A DNA stretch of 64,000 nucleotides from JADGHX01 sp037200125 (GCA_037200125.1 JBBCGS010000003.1:434001-498000), one strand, 5' to 3'; positions 25,479 through 35,038 are shown, counted from the first letter of the stretch. A program made the numbers and translations. The notes: generated from the letters alone by a model not told the origin.

Positions 25479-27104
25479 TCAACGCCGGACCGGCCTGGAG
25501 AATGTGACGGTGACGCGCCGATTCTGCGCCCGGCCGTCCGCCGTCTCGTTGCTGGCGATCGGGCTGGCCTCGCCAAAGCCTCTGGCCACCAGGTTTTCGC
25601 TGGGGATGCCCCGTGCGACCAGATAGGCCACTACCGATGCCGCTCGCCGTTCCGACAGCTTCTGATTGAACGCGTCCGGGCCACGCGAGTCGGTATAGCC
25701 GTGGATTTCCGCCGCGGCGTTCGGACGCTGCTTCAGCACCGCGACGACGTCGTCGAGAGTTGTCGAAGACTGCGGCGTCAGTGTTGCGGAGTTCGTTTCG
25801 AAGTTCACGCCTCTGAGGATCACCTCGTCGACTTCGCACCCTTGCTCGTCCACCTTGATGCCGGCCGGTGTGCCCGGACATTTGTCGAGATAGTCCGGCA
25901 CGCCGTCGTGATCGGAGTCCAACGGACAACCGGCGGCATCGACTTGCGTGCCCGGTGGCGTGTTGGGGCACTTGTCGAGATCGTCGCGCACTCCGTCGCC
26001 ATCCGAGTCCGCAGGCGGCGGTGTTGCGACGGCAACCGGCGCGGCGGCGACTGGCACCACCGGCGGCGGCGAGCCACCGAAGCGATAACCGATGCCGATG
26101 CCATAGATCAGTGGATCGAGCTTCATCCGGCCCACGAGACCGTCATCAAATGAGACAGCGGGCCGCGCGCGCGCCCATTTGACATCGGCATTCAGCGCCC
26201 AGTGATCGGAGAGCCGGATGTCGAAGCCGGCCTGGGCTGCCGGTCCGGTAGTGGTCCTGGTGAGTCCGAACGGATCGGCGTTGACGCTATAGAAACTCGT
26301 TACGTTGAGCCCCGCACCGAGGTAGGGGCGAATGGCTCCCTCGGGATTGAAGTGATACTTCAACGTGAGAAAGTTGGGCATGACGCGGAAGTTGCCGACC
26401 GTGCCGTTCGCGAGAGTCGAGTTGCGCAAATCGAAATCGTGGAGCCGCGGCCAGTTGAGGGCCAGTTCGCTCGACCAGTGCGAGCTCAGGAAGTACTCGA
26501 GGTCGAGCTCGGGCGCCCACTTGCCGTTGGTTTGTGTGCCGTTCTCCGGCACGAAGCCCGCTGGCGTACCGGGGAGGCTGAGCGCGTCGGACTTGTTGCG
26601 CGGATCAAGATACGCGGCACGCAGGCGTACGATCCAAGGTACCTCGATGTTCCGCACGGATCGTGGCTCTGTCGTAACCGGGATGGCAGGAGAGACCGGG
26701 GCGCTTCCGCTCGGGATCCTGGGGCGGCGCGTTTGCCGTGCGACGGCCACTGCTCTGGGACGCACAACGATTGCGCCGTCCGTGCCCTGCACGAATTCCA
26801 GCTTCGTATTCGCCAGCAACGTGCGCAGGGCTTCCCTGGGCGTCATGTTGCCCACGACAGCAGGCGCGGTCAGACCGGCAACGGGATCCTGTTCGAAGAA
26901 GATCTGCAGATTGGCCTGCACGGCCAGATTGTTCAGCGCACTCGCCAGCGGCTGCGTCGGGATATCGAATGAGACAGCCGTATCGCTTGTCTGAGCGAAG
27001 CTCGGGTGCCACGGCAGCATCCCAATGAGGAGCATCGATAAGACGGCGCCCGGGCCGAGCCTGCTGATACGTGAAGCGAGAGATCTGGAGGAGCGGAACG
27101 CCAT
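25479..27104 (-). CDS. Outer-membrane protein fusing an STN domain, an OmpW-like barrel, TSP3 repeats and an OmpA C-terminal domain
   Basis: 541 residues from MAFRSSRSLASRIS. The signal peptide ends near HPSFAQ. Residues about 43-105 are an STN domain (VSFDIPTQPLASALNNLAVQ; ALRTLLANTKLEF) as in FecA/FpvA receptors and secretins. Residues about 140-340 look like an OmpW barrel (GKWAPELDLEYFLSSHWSSE; LTLKYHFNPEGAIRPYLGAG; GIGIGYRFG). Calcium-type TSP3 repeats follow (DSDGDGVRDDLDKCPNTPPG; DSDHDGVPDYLDKCPGTPAG), then an OmpA peptidoglycan-binding domain (IHGYTDSRGPDAFNQKLSER; ARGFGEASPIASN). It heads the operon containing FecI- and FecR-type genes, so I infer that the STN domain signals to FecR. 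This architecture is unusual: OmpA proteins do not normally carry STN. Confidence 0.85.
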   Translation of the reverse strand: MAFRSSRSLASRISRLGPGAVLSMLLIGMLPWHPSFAQTSDTAVSFDIPTQPLASALNNLAVQANLQIFFEQDPVAGLTAPAVVGNMTPREALRTLLANTKLEFVQGTDGAIVVRPRAVAVARQTRRPRIPSGSAPVSPAIPVTTEPRSVRNIEVPWIVRLRAAYLDPRNKSDALSLPGTPAGFVPENGTQTNGKWAPELDLEYFLSSHWSSELALNWPRLHDFDLRNSTLANGTVGNFRVMPNFLTLKYHFNPEGAIRPYLGAGLNVTSFYSVNADPFGLTRTTTGPAAQAGFDIRLSDHWALNADVKWARARPAVSFDDGLVGRMKLDPLIYGIGIGYRFGGSPPPVVPVAAAPVAVATPPPADSDGDGVRDDLDKCPNTPPGTQVDAAGCPLDSDHDGVPDYLDKCPGTPAGIKVDEQGCEVDEVILRGVNFETNSATLTPQSSTTLDDVVAVLKQRPNAAAEIHGYTDSRGPDAFNQKLSERRAASVVAYLVARGIPSENLVARGFGEASPIASNETADGRAQNRRVTVTFSRPVRR

Positions 27105-27253
27105 GGATTCTCCGTGCAAGCGTGTAGTAAGAAAAAGTGTTGATCCGAGTCGTTGAGCTGCCCGACGCCAGAACGCATCGCGTGCGAAGGAAGCCGGCCA
27201 CGAAAATTTCCGCAGCGGGTATTCGCGATGAGGAGCGCTCTCCACGTCTCGCG

Positions 27254-27505
27254 TCAGGCCGCTCGGCGGATGGCGTGGTACACGATCAACACGATTGCCG
27301 AGCCAATGACCGCAACGAGGAGGCTGTAGAGGTTCAGGCCCGTGACACCCGCAGCGCCGAAGAACTGGAAGACCCAGCCGCCGACGATTGCCCCGACGAC
27401 GCCGAGCACGATATCGAGCAGCAACCCCGATCCGGTCTTGTTGATCAGCTTGCTGCCGATGAATCCGGCAATCAGCCCCAGTACGATCCACGCCACAATC
27501 GACAT
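27254..27505 (-). CDS. GlsB/YeaQ/YmgE-family small membrane protein
   Basis: 83 residues with a strong GGGGAGGGG ribosome site. Three hydrophobic Gly-rich helices: MSIVAWIVLGLIAGFIGSKL, LLLDIVLGVVGAIVGGWVF and YSLLVAVIGSAIVLIVYHA. The family is a transglycosylase-associated inner-membrane protein often induced by stress, with no defined activity. It lies alone, 150 bases upstream of the STN-OmpW-OmpA gene start and on the same strand. Confidence 0.9.
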   Translation of the reverse strand: MSIVAWIVLGLIAGFIGSKLINKTGSGLLLDIVLGVVGAIVGGWVFQFFGAAGVTGLNLYSLLVAVIGSAIVLIVYHAIRRAA

Positions 27506-27920
27506 GGGTTACCCCTCCCCTTCGGACAGATTTCGTTCTTGAACCGCCCTTACGGGGCCGGTCTTGTTGGGCGTCCGCCTCGCGATATGCGGCGCCTTCC
27601 AGTAGTAATACGCAGCCGCCGTCGAACCATGACATCGCCGGCGACGCTGTATCTGAAAAGGACCGTGTCGGGAACTAGCGACTCGTGCTCGCCCTGCCGC
27701 TAATCGATACGCGCGGAAGATGGCGCGAAGTCACGCATGGCATGTTGGGGTGTTGGGGGCGTCCGGCAGACCTGAGCTTGGCCGCGTCGCCACCGGCATC
27801 CTCAGCCCGCCGGCGATGCGCACCTCGCCTGAGTCTCTAATAAAGCACAGCTGTCCGATATTGAGTGCCGGGTGAAGCCCCGGTTGCTCGGACTAGACGT
27901 CATCCGTGTATTCTCGCTGC
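27506..27920. other. Intergenic region before the multi-PAS kinase
   Basis: 415 bases between divergently read genes. No supportable gene, repeat or RNA. It must hold the promoters of the leftward small membrane protein gene and the rightward kinase gene; I see no clear -35/-10 pair. Confidence 0.4.
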
Positions 27921-30900
27921 ATGGGCGACAAACCGGGCGAAGGTCACACTCCCGTAGACTCCGTCGCGGGCTGGACCACCACTCCACCGCACGACGGTGA
28001 ACGTCGGTTTCAAACGCTCGCCGAATGCCTGCCGGACGATTTCTTCCTGCACGACGAGCACGGCTTCTTCGTGGACCTGAACGATCGCGCCTGTCTGAGC
28101 CTCGGATACACCCGGGCGGAACTGCTCCGCATGAATGTAGACGACATATCAGTCGCACGGGGTCGTGGGGAACGGGAGCAGATCTGGCGAGGAGCCCAAC
28201 CCGACAAGGTCATCACGCTCCAATCGCGACATCGACGCAAAGACGGCTCCGTCTTTCCGGTGGAAGTACGCGTCACGTGTCAGCAACTAGGGGGCCGAAA
28301 GCTCTTCTTCGGCGTGGCGCACGATATCAGCGAGCGTGTACGCGCCGAAAACACGATTCAGCAGCTCAACCAGGAACTTGAACGGCGCGTCGTCGAACGA
28401 ACCCGGGAACTGGCGGATACGACAGACGCGCTGCAGGCGATCATGGATAGTGCGAACGACGCCATCTTTCTCAAGGATGCGGAGGGACGCTTCCTGTTGT
28501 TCAACCGCGCGGCCGAGCGCTTCTCGGGCTTTGCCGCCGCCGACGTCATCGGCAAGACCGCCGTCGAGACTTTCGGCCCCGAGACCGGCGGCCTGATGAT
28601 GGCGCAAGAGCGGAGGGTTCTTGTTGACGGTGAGACCTTTACCGTCGAAGAGACGCTCAGCATGAGCGGCAACCGGCGCGTCTTCATGGCGACGCGCAGC
28701 CCGCGCAGGAATGCCGCGGGCGCGATCACCGGTCTCGTCGGCGTATCGCGAGACATCACCGATCGCAAGATCGTCGAGAACGAGTTGCGCACGCAAGCCA
28801 ACAGGCTGAAGCTCGCCGCACAGGTGGGCGGACTTGGGATCTGGGATTATCACATCGATGCCGACACGCTCTACTGCGACGAGCGCTGGTACCAGATCAT
28901 CGGCCGATCCGCCGTCCCGCCCATTCGATCGATAGAAGAGTTCAAGTCTTTCATTCATCCCGAGGATGTCGCCCGCGCCACCGAGGTCGACCTCGCGGCC
29001 CTCGCCGACCTGACCGCGAGCAATCGGAACTACAGCATCGTTTTCCGGATCGTCCGCCCGGACGGAGAGATACGCTGGCTGCGCTCGGCGGCGTGCCTGA
29101 TCGAGGGCAACGAGAACACGCCGATGCGCGCAATCGGCATCGTCACCGATATCACCGAAAGCCATCTCGCAGCCGAGAAACTGCAACGCAGCTACCAATC
29201 GCTCCTCGAGGCCGAGCGGCTGGCCCGGATCGGAAGCTGGAGACTGGACCTGGCGAGCAGGCGCTTCTCCTGTTCCGACATGCTCTACGAGCTGAATGGC
29301 GCCGATCCGGCGGGCCCGCCGCTCACGCCGTCCGATATCTCGAAGCTGTTCACCCACGAAGAACAGCAGCTGGTCTCGGCCGCCATCGCACGCTGCGCAA
29401 GCACCGGTGAGCCGTTCGAGCTCACCGTGCAGCACCTGAGGCTCGATGGCGCCCCCTTCCCCGCTCATCTGCGCGGCCAGGCAAACCGCGATAGCTCGGG
29501 AACGATCGTCGCACTGAGCGGGACGGTCCAGGACATCACGGAGAGGGAGGAAGCGCGGGCGCGGCTGGGTGCGCTGGCGGACAACCTGCCGAGTGGCGCG
29601 ATCTTCCTGCTGGAGCAGCGTGAAGGTCAGCGGCTGCCTGTCCTGACCTATATCAGCGCGGCCATCGAGCGGCTCATCGGCTTTGCCGCAAGCGATCTAA
29701 TCGCCCATCGCGAGACCCTGCGCCAGATCCTCTTCGAGGAAGACCGGGCCCGCTTCGACGACACTCTGGCGGCGGCGGCGCGCGCGCTCGCCGTTTTCGA
29801 TTGCCGATTCCGCGTTCATACGAGCGCCGGACGCGTCATCTGGATGCACGTGCGCGCGGCGCCGCGCCTCCAGTCCAAGGGTTCGGCGGCCTGGGATGGA
29901 ATCATCCGGGACGTGACGCTCGATCACGAAGCCGCCGAAGCGCTCAGGCAGGCCAAGGAAGCGGCGGAAGCGGCCGAGCAGATCAAGAGCGATTTTCTCG
30001 CGACCATGAGCCACGAGCTACGGACGCCGCTCAGTGCTGTCATGGGCATGACGCGGCTCGCGCTGCGCACCGAATTGTCGGACAGTCAGCGCCATTACCT
30101 CGAGCGGATCGACGCTTCGGCAAGGCGGCTGCTCGATATTCTGAACGACGTGCTGGATCTCTCGAAGATCGAGGCGGGCCGCCTGGACCTGGAGGAGATC
30201 CCGTTCACACTGGAGTCCGTGCTCGACTCTGTCACCAACATCAGCGGGGTGGCCGCCGAGGAGAAACACCTCGAAATCGTGTACGCCATATCAGCCAGCG
30301 TGCCACGTGAGTTGCGCGGCGATCCGCTCAGGCTGTCTCAGATACTCACGAATCTGGTCAGCAATGCCGTGAAGTTCACGGAGCAGGGTGAGATCGTCGT
30401 TGCCGTCGATCTCGTTACCCACCGCCCGGAACACCGCGTGCTGCAATTCTCGGTACGCGATACGGGCATCGGGTTGACTGCCGATCAGCTGGCCGGTCTG
30501 TTCCAACCGTTTTCCCAAGGAGAGGCCGGAACCTCACGACGCTATGGCGGCACTGGCCTGGGTCTTGCGATCTGCAAACGTCTCGTGGAAAAGATGGATG
30601 GCCGCATCTGGGCCGAAAGCTCGCCGGGCAGCGGCAGCACGTTCCACTTTACGGTTGTGTTGCGCGCCCTGGACGAGGCACGGCAACAGGGGGCGGCGAA
30701 GGTACTGTCGCCGTGGCGCGTACTGATCGTCGATGACAATGCCAGTGCCCGCACGGCGCTCGCGCAAATGAGCGCCTGCCTCGGAATGCGCGCCGAAGTG
30801 GCTTCGTCCGGCGAGCAGGCGCTCGAAATCCTCCATGAGGCGCTGGCGCAGGGGACAGGGTTCGACCTTTTGCTGATCGACCGGCGGATGCCTGGCATGG

Positions 30901-31583
30901 ATGGCCTGCAGATCGCGCGGCGCATCCGCGGCGACGCGCGGCTGTCGCGGCTGCCCGCAGTGATGATGGTGACCGCTTACGGCAGGGATGAAACATCACG
31001 GCAGATCGAGCGCATCGGCGTGCAGGGCCTGCTCGTCAAACCCGCTACTGAATCCGTGCTGCGCAAAGCAATCTCCGCTGTTCTCGAGGGGCCGCCGAGG
31101 TTGCAAGCCGCAGCCGCCTCATCTGCCGACGATAGCGGTGCGGGCCCAGTGAAGTGGCCCGCCCTGTCCGGAAGACGAGTGCTCGTGGTGGACGATCAAG
31201 CCCTCAATCGTGAGGTGGTTACCGAGTTGCTGAGGCTGGTCGGCATGAAGATCGACACGGCAGGCAGCGGTGCCGAGGCGGTCGACAGGGTCCGGCACAC
31301 GCGCTACGACGCCGTCCTGATGGATCTCAATATGCCTGGAATGAGCGGCATCGAAGCGGTCCGGCAGATGCGGGCCGAAGCCGGACCGGGACGGCCCCCC
31401 GTCATCGCTCTGACGGCGCAGGTGCGCGTGGAGGATGTTGCCGCCAGCCGCGATGCCGGGATGGGGGCGCATCTTGCCAAGCCGATCGACGAAACTCTGC
31501 TTTATCGGACGCTGTCGGAAATCATCGCTCGCGCCGTGCCGCATCCGCGTGTGCCTCCGGCATCCGATGGGCAAACGCTCTGA
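27921..31583 (+). CDS. Hybrid sensor histidine kinase with five PAS domains and two receivers
   Basis: 1220 residues from MGDKPGEGHTP; a GTG five codons earlier is less likely. There is no membrane helix, so it should be cytosolic. Five PAS segments can be counted (about 18-140, 155-275, 285-410, 420-530, 540-670; for example FLHDEHGFFVDLNDRACLSL and IFLKDAEGRFLLFNRAAERF). HisKA is at about 697 (MSHELRTPLSAVMGMTRLAL), then HATPase (LVSNAVKF, GTGLGLAI) and two receivers (VLIVDDNASARTAL with LLIDRRMPGMDG; VLVVDDQALNREVV with AVLMDLNMPGMSG). There is no HPt domain and no adjacent regulator, so a separate phosphotransfer protein is needed. Its kinase core resembles that of the 7527-11208 gene. 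Confidence 0.92.
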   Translation: MGDKPGEGHTPVDSVAGWTTTPPHDGERRFQTLAECLPDDFFLHDEHGFFVDLNDRACLSLGYTRAELLRMNVDDISVARGRGEREQIWRGAQPDKVITLQSRHRRKDGSVFPVEVRVTCQQLGGRKLFFGVAHDISERVRAENTIQQLNQELERRVVERTRELADTTDALQAIMDSANDAIFLKDAEGRFLLFNRAAERFSGFAAADVIGKTAVETFGPETGGLMMAQERRVLVDGETFTVEETLSMSGNRRVFMATRSPRRNAAGAITGLVGVSRDITDRKIVENELRTQANRLKLAAQVGGLGIWDYHIDADTLYCDERWYQIIGRSAVPPIRSIEEFKSFIHPEDVARATEVDLAALADLTASNRNYSIVFRIVRPDGEIRWLRSAACLIEGNENTPMRAIGIVTDITESHLAAEKLQRSYQSLLEAERLARIGSWRLDLASRRFSCSDMLYELNGADPAGPPLTPSDISKLFTHEEQQLVSAAIARCASTGEPFELTVQHLRLDGAPFPAHLRGQANRDSSGTIVALSGTVQDITEREEARARLGALADNLPSGAIFLLEQREGQRLPVLTYISAAIERLIGFAASDLIAHRETLRQILFEEDRARFDDTLAAAARALAVFDCRFRVHTSAGRVIWMHVRAAPRLQSKGSAAWDGIIRDVTLDHEAAEALRQAKEAAEAAEQIKSDFLATMSHELRTPLSAVMGMTRLALRTELSDSQRHYLERIDASARRLLDILNDVLDLSKIEAGRLDLEEIPFTLESVLDSVTNISGVAAEEKHLEIVYAISASVPRELRGDPLRLSQILTNLVSNAVKFTEQGEIVVAVDLVTHRPEHRVLQFSVRDTGIGLTADQLAGLFQPFSQGEAGTSRRYGGTGLGLAICKRLVEKMDGRIWAESSPGSGSTFHFTVVLRALDEARQQGAAKVLSPWRVLIVDDNASARTALAQMSACLGMRAEVASSGEQALEILHEALAQGTGFDLLLIDRRMPGMDGLQIARRIRGDARLSRLPAVMMVTAYGRDETSRQIERIGVQGLLVKPATESVLRKAISAVLEGPPRLQAAAASSADDSGAGPVKWPALSGRRVLVVDDQALNREVVTELLRLVGMKIDTAGSGAEAVDRVRHTRYDAVLMDLNMPGMSGIEAVRQMRAEAGPGRPPVIALTAQVRVEDVAASRDAGMGAHLAKPIDETLLYRTLSEIIARAVPHPRVPPASDGQTL

Positions 31584-31778
31584 ATGCTCGAGCCCTGCCG
31601 AGGCGGCTGTCGCGACGGGGAGGAGCATCGCTGATCCTCGCAAATTTAAAATCGAATGTTAAAAATGCAAGGAGTGGAACCGGGAGTATCTCGTGCCGAG
31701 GCGAAGCAAGCGCGTGTTCGCCTTCGACCAGGCTGCGGCGACCGGACTGCCGCCGCGACCCTGGCGCTCGTGCCAGGA

Positions 31779-31924
31779 CTACTCGACTGCGGCGTTCAGA
31801 TGCTGTCGCAGGCCTTCATTCACTTGCTCGATCGCCGACCGGGTGGAGGGCACCTTGCCGAGCACGCGTTCCGCACCGGCTTGGCCGAACGCGGCGATGC
31901 CCCACGCGTAAGGCTCCCCACGTC
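31779..31924 (-). pseudogene. Possible C-terminal relic of an FMN-dependent alpha-hydroxy-acid dehydrogenase
   Basis: About 48 codons ending in TAG at 31779-31781. The minus-strand frame reads VGEPYAWGIAAFGQAGAERVL, very like the VGRPYAWGLAAFGQAGVERVL segment near the C-terminus of the lactate/mandelate dehydrogenase family; the last 25 residues do not match well. No upstream part remains, because the 5' end of the fragment overlaps the stop of the hydrolase gene. The family call rests on one motif. Confidence 0.4.
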
Positions 31925-32816
31925 AAGCGGCGGAGCGGGCCGTTGATTGGGTCTCGATGAGAATCCGGGCAAACTCTTCCGGGCTTTCCAGCGAAGAAAG
32001 ATGGCCGGTGTTCTCGAGGACGACGCTCTTCGCACGCTTGATCAGAGCCCGGTTCGCTTCCCGCTCGACCGGGCGCGACCAATCATGATCGCCATAGACC
32101 AGTGTCACCGGCGCGTCGATGCGAGCGTAGAGCCGTCTCGCCGCGACATAGCTCGGAAGGGCCCGATAAACGGCACGCGCAACGTTCGGGTAGCCCAGCC
32201 GTTTCCCGCCTTTCACCAACTCGTCGATGAACTCCGACGGCAAGCTGCGCGGATCGTGAACGCCGCCTTTCAAGATACCGGCGAGGCTCGCCCGGCTTTC
32301 CATCGTGGCGAAAACCGGCCCGATTACGGGCGCGCGCACACTCTTGATGATGACCGACGCGAGCAGGTTGGCCCGCTCCACGCCCGGCGGATAGTCATAT
32401 GGGTTGAAGGCCACGACTTGTTTCACGCGATCGCCGAGCACCGCCGCGGTCGTCAATGCCAGTGTGGCGCCCATCGACTCGCCGGCCAGAGTGACGTCGC
32501 GCAAGTCGAACCGTTCGATGAAATTGACGACATGCTCCCGCATCGCCGGCTCCCGATAGTCGGCGCCCGGCACGATTTCCGACCAGCCAAACCCCGGATA
32601 GTCGAACGCATACACGGTGAAGTGATCGGCAAGCTTGGGGATCACGCGCTGAAAATAGTCGAGCTGGGTACGGATCGTATGCAACAGGACCAGCGCCGGG
32701 CCCTGGCCAACCCGCAAATAGCGGACCTTTGGACCGCCGGCGGTTAGCGACAGGAACTCCGGCTTCTGTTTGGGCCACCAGCGAAGCGAATAGTCGATTT
32801 CATTTTGAATAACCAT
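31923..32816 (-). CDS. Alpha/beta hydrolase
   Basis: 297 residues, no signal peptide. Catalytic triad visible: nucleophile Ser in AGESMGATLAL, Asp in LVYGDHDWSRP, His in NTGHLSSLE. The oxyanion strand is LVLLHTIRTQLDYF. The substrate is not evident. It begins 40 bases after the efflux outer-membrane factor gene on the same strand and is probably co-transcribed with it under the TetR-type operator at 34326, which suggests a role in handling the compound that induces efflux. Confidence 0.88.
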   Translation of the reverse strand: MVIQNEIDYSLRWWPKQKPEFLSLTAGGPKVRYLRVGQGPALVLLHTIRTQLDYFQRVIPKLADHFTVYAFDYPGFGWSEIVPGADYREPAMREHVVNFIERFDLRDVTLAGESMGATLALTTAAVLGDRVKQVVAFNPYDYPPGVERANLLASVIIKSVRAPVIGPVFATMESRASLAGILKGGVHDPRSLPSEFIDELVKGGKRLGYPNVARAVYRALPSYVAARRLYARIDAPVTLVYGDHDWSRPVEREANRALIKRAKSVVLENTGHLSSLESPEEFARILIETQSTARSAA

Positions 32817-32856
32817 GACCTTCCTCGTTCATCTGTCTGGAAGTTGAGCTGAAGGC

Positions 32857-34296
32857 CTATCCGTGCCAACCACCGCCCAAGGCTCGAAAAGACGCGATTG
32901 CCGCACGCGCTGCGTCCGATTGAGCGGTCACGCGCGCATCACGGACTTGAAGCAGCCGTCCGGTGGATTGCAGTACGTCGACACGGCTAGCGGCGCCGCG
33001 CGCCAGGGCAATCCGCACGCTCCGCCGCTGCCCGTCGAGCGAATCCTCGCTCGACTGGAGCAACCGCGACTGCTCCTGACTCTTGGTGAGCGACGTGAAG
33101 GCATTCTCGACGTCCGCAGTGGCTTGCAGCACTGTCTGGCGGTAGGCGGCCAGCACCTCGGCGTAGCGACCGCGTGCAGCCCCCACTTCCGAATCGACGC
33201 GGCCGAAATCGAACAGCCGCCAGCGCACCCCTGCGATCGCTTGCGCCTGCCTGGCGCCTCCGCCTAACAGGCTCTCGGCCGAAGTGCTCGAAAAGCCGAG
33301 CAGCGCCGAAATCGAGAAGCGCGGGTAATACTCGGCCATCGCAGCCCCGATCCGCGCATTGGCGGCGGCAAGCTTGCGCTCGGCGACGATGATGTCCGGC
33401 CGTCGGCGCAACAGGCTTGCGGGGCCGACCGCACTCACGATCGCGGGCGGGGCGGGAATGGCGGAAGGCGCGGCGAGCGCCGTGTGCCAGCTCCCCGGCA
33501 TGACGCCCATCAACACTTCGAGGGCATTGGTTGCCAATTCGAGCGCCGATTCGAGCGCCGGAACCTGTGCCTCGACACTCGTGGAGGCGCTCTCTGATTC
33601 GTGGAGGCCGGCTTCGGCGAGGATGCCGCGCGCATGCCGCAAGTGGGCGAGATCCAGCAGCTGCCTCTGCGTCTCGGCCTGTTCGCGCGCAATCGCCAAT
33701 CGCGCCTGCAGCGTGCGGAGCAGGATGTAGTTGTCGGCCGCTTCCGCGACTACGGCGACGCGCGCGGCTGCGGCGCCGGCATCGGCCGCCTGATAGTCCG
33801 CAAACGCTCCCTGCTGGCCACGCCGTAGTCCCCCGAAGACATCGACTTCCCAACTCGCCCCGGCATCGGCCTCGTACAGGTTGCCGTTGCGGTCGATGCC
33901 GAACGCCTGCTCGATGCGGCCAGTGGGTGTCTCGACGGATTGATGCGCGGTCGCGGCGGAAGCGTTCAGCTCGCCACTCGGCAGCAGTGCGGCCCGCGCG
34001 ATGCCTGCGGCGGCCCGCGCCTCGCGAACACGAGCGACGGCTTGCGCGAGATCGAGATTCTCGGCGAGCGCCTGCTCCACCACCTTCTCGAGCATCGGAT
34101 CCCCGAACGCGCGCCACCAGGAGGCGAGATCGGCTTGCGGCGCAGTTGCCGATGGCAGACCAGCGGTGGCGCGAAAACTGGCGGCCATTTGCGGGTGCGG
34201 TGGCGCGTAGTTCGGACCGACCGCGCAACCGCTGAATACAATGCTGGCGGTCAGCATGACGGTGAGACGCGTCGAGCGTGCCTGAAGGCTCGGCAT
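32857..34296 (-). CDS. RND efflux outer-membrane factor, NodT family lipoprotein
   Basis: 479 residues from MPSLQARSTRLTVML, with GAGGA seven bases upstream. The lipobox is FSGC at residues 20-23. The TolC-like repeats show in WWRAFGDPMLEKVVEQALAE, LAQAVARVREARAAAGIA and VAVVAEAADNYILLRTLQ, with the paired half later (VLAAYRQTVLQATADVENAF). It forms the outer-membrane channel of a tripartite pump; the adaptor and permease are encoded at 35106-39235 on the other strand, across the tetR gene. Confidence 0.93.
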   Translation of the reverse strand: MPSLQARSTRLTVMLTASIVFSGCAVGPNYAPPHPQMAASFRATAGLPSATAPQADLASWWRAFGDPMLEKVVEQALAENLDLAQAVARVREARAAAGIARAALLPSGELNASAATAHQSVETPTGRIEQAFGIDRNGNLYEADAGASWEVDVFGGLRRGQQGAFADYQAADAGAAAARVAVVAEAADNYILLRTLQARLAIAREQAETQRQLLDLAHLRHARGILAEAGLHESESASTSVEAQVPALESALELATNALEVLMGVMPGSWHTALAAPSAIPAPPAIVSAVGPASLLRRRPDIIVAERKLAAANARIGAAMAEYYPRFSISALLGFSSTSAESLLGGGARQAQAIAGVRWRLFDFGRVDSEVGAARGRYAEVLAAYRQTVLQATADVENAFTSLTKSQEQSRLLQSSEDSLDGQRRSVRIALARGAASRVDVLQSTGRLLQVRDARVTAQSDAARAAIASFRALGGGWHG

Positions 34297-34325
34297 GCGG
34301 GGTTCCTCTATCGGCTTGCTGAAGA

Positions 34326-34351
34326 AGTGATGAAATCTCATAATCGTCACT
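34326..34351. promoter_or_regulatory. TetR-type operator, copy 1
   Basis: A 26-base element with outer arms AGTGA and TCACT, between the divergent efflux outer-membrane factor and tetR genes. It has the same length and layout, and clear sequence similarity, as the element at 35064-35089 ahead of the adaptor gene. The repeat at both pump promoters makes it the likely binding site of the adjacent TetR protein. Confidence 0.6.
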
Positions 34352-34387
34352 CCATGTCAATCGTGAAATTGGGGTAAGAAAGAATCC

Positions 34388-35020
34388 ATGGCCAGCGTTA
34401 CTGACAGGAAGCGGTCGCCGAAGGGGGCCGGTCAGCGTGGACCCGCCGAGCACGAGCGACGTGCGCAGATCATCCGCGCGGCCGATAAGCACTTTCGCCA
34501 GGTCGGCTATCGCCGCACCTCGGTGGCCGATCTCGCGCGCGCGATCGGATTTTCTCCGGCCTACATCTACAAGTTCTTCGATTCGAAGCGCGCGATCGGC
34601 GAGGCGATCTGTGCGGTGACGCTCGCTGAAATAGACTCCGCGCTACAGGCAATAGCCGAGGGGCCGGGGTCGGCCGAGTGGCGCCTGGGGCAGGTTTTCA
34701 AGGCTTTGGCCGAGGAAGGCCGCAATCTGTTTTTCAACGAGCGCCAACTGCACGATATCGTAGTCGTCGCGCTGGAAGAGCGCTGGAGCGCTATCGACCA
34801 CCACCTGGAGGCGCTGACACAGATCATCCGCCACGTCGTGCTCGATGGGCGCGCGGCGGGAGAGTTCGAACGCAAGACGCCGATCGACGAAGTCTGCCTC
34901 GCCATTCTCAAGACCATGGCGACTTTCGCCAATCCGATACTGCTCAAACTCGAACTGGATCGCCTGGAAGCGAACGCGGGAGCGGTGGCGCGCCTGGTGC
35001 TGCGCAGTCTTTCCCCATGA
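34388..35020 (+). CDS. TetR-family transcriptional regulator
   Basis: 210 residues. The N-terminal helix-turn-helix is typical: RRAQIIRAADKHFRQVGYRR, TSVADLARAIGFSPAYIYKF, FDSKRAIGEAICAVTLAEID. The C-terminal ligand domain ends in TMATFANPILLKLELDRL. It is read away from the outer-membrane factor gene and towards the adaptor and permease genes. Repeated operator-like elements on both sides indicate that it represses its own gene and both pump transcripts. Confidence 0.93.
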   Translation: MASVTDRKRSPKGAGQRGPAEHERRAQIIRAADKHFRQVGYRRTSVADLARAIGFSPAYIYKFFDSKRAIGEAICAVTLAEIDSALQAIAEGPGSAEWRLGQVFKALAEEGRNLFFNERQLHDIVVVALEERWSAIDHHLEALTQIIRHVVLDGRAAGEFERKTPIDEVCLAILKTMATFANPILLKLELDRLEANAGAVARLVLRSLSP

Positions 35021-35038
35021 AGTGACATAGCCCGACTG

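Noticed and set aside
31656..31946. Plus-strand frame after the multi-PAS kinase
   Set aside because: Opposite to the dehydrogenase-like relic; no ribosome site and no recognisable motif.
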